Below are positions 63,561 to 64,000 of a DNA stretch of 64,000 nucleotides, piece by piece. Source of the stretch: Nocardia brasiliensis NBRC 14402 (GTDB lineage Bacteria; Actinomycetota; Actinomycetes; Mycobacteriales; Mycobacteriaceae). The stretch covers positions 62,001 to 126,000 of the forward strand of contig NZ_BAFT02000112.1 in the NCBI RefSeq assembly GCF_000308475.2, in the 5' to 3' direction. The notes beneath the pieces were generated by a model. That model was not told where the DNA came from. It made no database searches and worked only from the letters and a program-made list of their open reading frames with translations. Position numbers and translations under genes: made by a program. Each line of letters starts with the position of its first letter. Position 1 is the stretch's first letter.

Positions 63561-64000
63561 CTAGGACGCGAGGCGTCCGCCCGCCAGGACCACGCGGGCG
63601 GACGCCCATTCGCGCGACAGCGCAAGCAGATTGCGAAGTTCGGTAGTCCGGTCACCCGCTGGGAAGCGCACGGCATGCCGCGGGTACGACGGCGGCATAC
63701 CGTGCAGCTTCTGGCGGGTGGCCTCGGCAATACCGCGAGCGTAGGTGCCGAGGTCTGGGGTCTCGCCCGTCTCGGGGTCCGGCACGAACTGCTTCAGATG
63801 TAGCAGTGCATCCCGAATCTCGACGGTCATCCGATAAAGCCGCGCATTCGAGCCAGGATGCTCGGTGTGTGCCAGTGGCAGCACCACCTCAGGAACGGCG
63901 GTCGTGAGGTCGTGCCACATCGGACGCAACTGCCGACAGCATCGACCGGCCCGATCCAGCCCCGCATGGATGAGTACCGCGTCGACCAGCGGGATCGAGA
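63561..64000 (-). CDS. MAB_1171c-like membrane protein, N-terminal part beyond the window
   Basis: C-terminal 146 codons only; the frame is open at the right edge. It contains the family block RLYRMTVEIRDALLHLKQF and closing LRNLLALSREWASA, as in the gene at 60415-61563, and the preceding segment (LRPMWHDLTTAVPEVVLPL) matches that paralogue too. The membrane part lies outside the window. Confidence 0.8.
   Translation of the reverse strand, partial: SIPLVDAVLIHAGLDRAGRCCRQLRPMWHDLTTAVPEVVLPLAHTEHPGSNARLYRMTVEIRDALLHLKQFVPDPETGETPDLGTYARGIAEATRQKLHGMPPSYPRHAVRFPAGDRTTELRNLLALSREWASARVVLAGGRLAS

Overview
The window reads as chromosomal DNA of a high-GC mycolic-acid actinomycete, most like Nocardia or a near relative. 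The evidence is the very high GC with GTG/TTG starts, a PknG-type kinase, an actinobacterial MapA, DUF4254, DUF6086 and MAB_1171c-type proteins, and many WXG100/type VII secretion (T7SS) associated genes. No rRNA, tRNA, CRISPR array or insertion sequence was recognised.

Layout. (1) About 1-30450, minus strand: two large T7SS-linked polymorphic-toxin loci in tandem. Each starts with a WXG100-type gene. The right-hand one encodes a 3058-residue protein (20926-30102), followed by five smaller genes: a hydrolase, a DUF6301-like protein, a TY-Chap-like protein, a 601-residue protein with a YezG-like region and a YwqK/MORN-like protein. Four of these look like immunity or chaperone genes. The left-hand one has a WXG gene, a YbaB-like gene and an even larger protein that runs off the left edge (at least 5138 residues). 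(2) 30900-40200: ordinary genes: a MerR regulator, an amino-acid permease, PknG, Dtd, an unrecognised protein with an alpha-CTD-like segment, a small-gene pair including DUF4254, and a methyltransferase. (3) 40720-46291 and 54461-55907, minus strand: the spc ribosomal-protein operon split in two, rplN-rplX-rplE-rpsZ on the right and rpsH-rplF-rplR-rpsE-rpmD-rplO plus secY-adk-map on the left. (4) 46878-54185, between the two halves: two T7SS substrate clusters, one with a toxin-like protein and a putative immunity protein, plus repeat-rich DNA and small genes. (5) 56233-64000: tandem M13 metallopeptidase lipoproteins, a 14-helix-type MFS exporter, and two MAB_1171c-type membrane proteins flanking the exporter.

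How the parts fit. The left giant protein carries an N-terminal CpnT-like/WXG helical module and then, in order, papain-like Tox-PL (first copy), PD-(D/E)XK-like, Tox-PL (second copy), nucleotidyltransferase-like, zinc deaminase, HExxH metallopeptidase and, far downstream, a kinase-like domain. These are joined by low-complexity, proline-rich and coiled-coil linkers and by a recurring unnamed alpha/beta module. The right giant protein has the same N-terminus, one Tox-PL domain, the same module, and long coiled-coil and proline repeats. WXG proteins are expected to be co-secreted partners. No ESX core genes (EccB/C/D/E, MycP) lie in the window, so export must depend on machinery encoded elsewhere. 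All functional statements rest on motifs and order read by eye; no database search was run.
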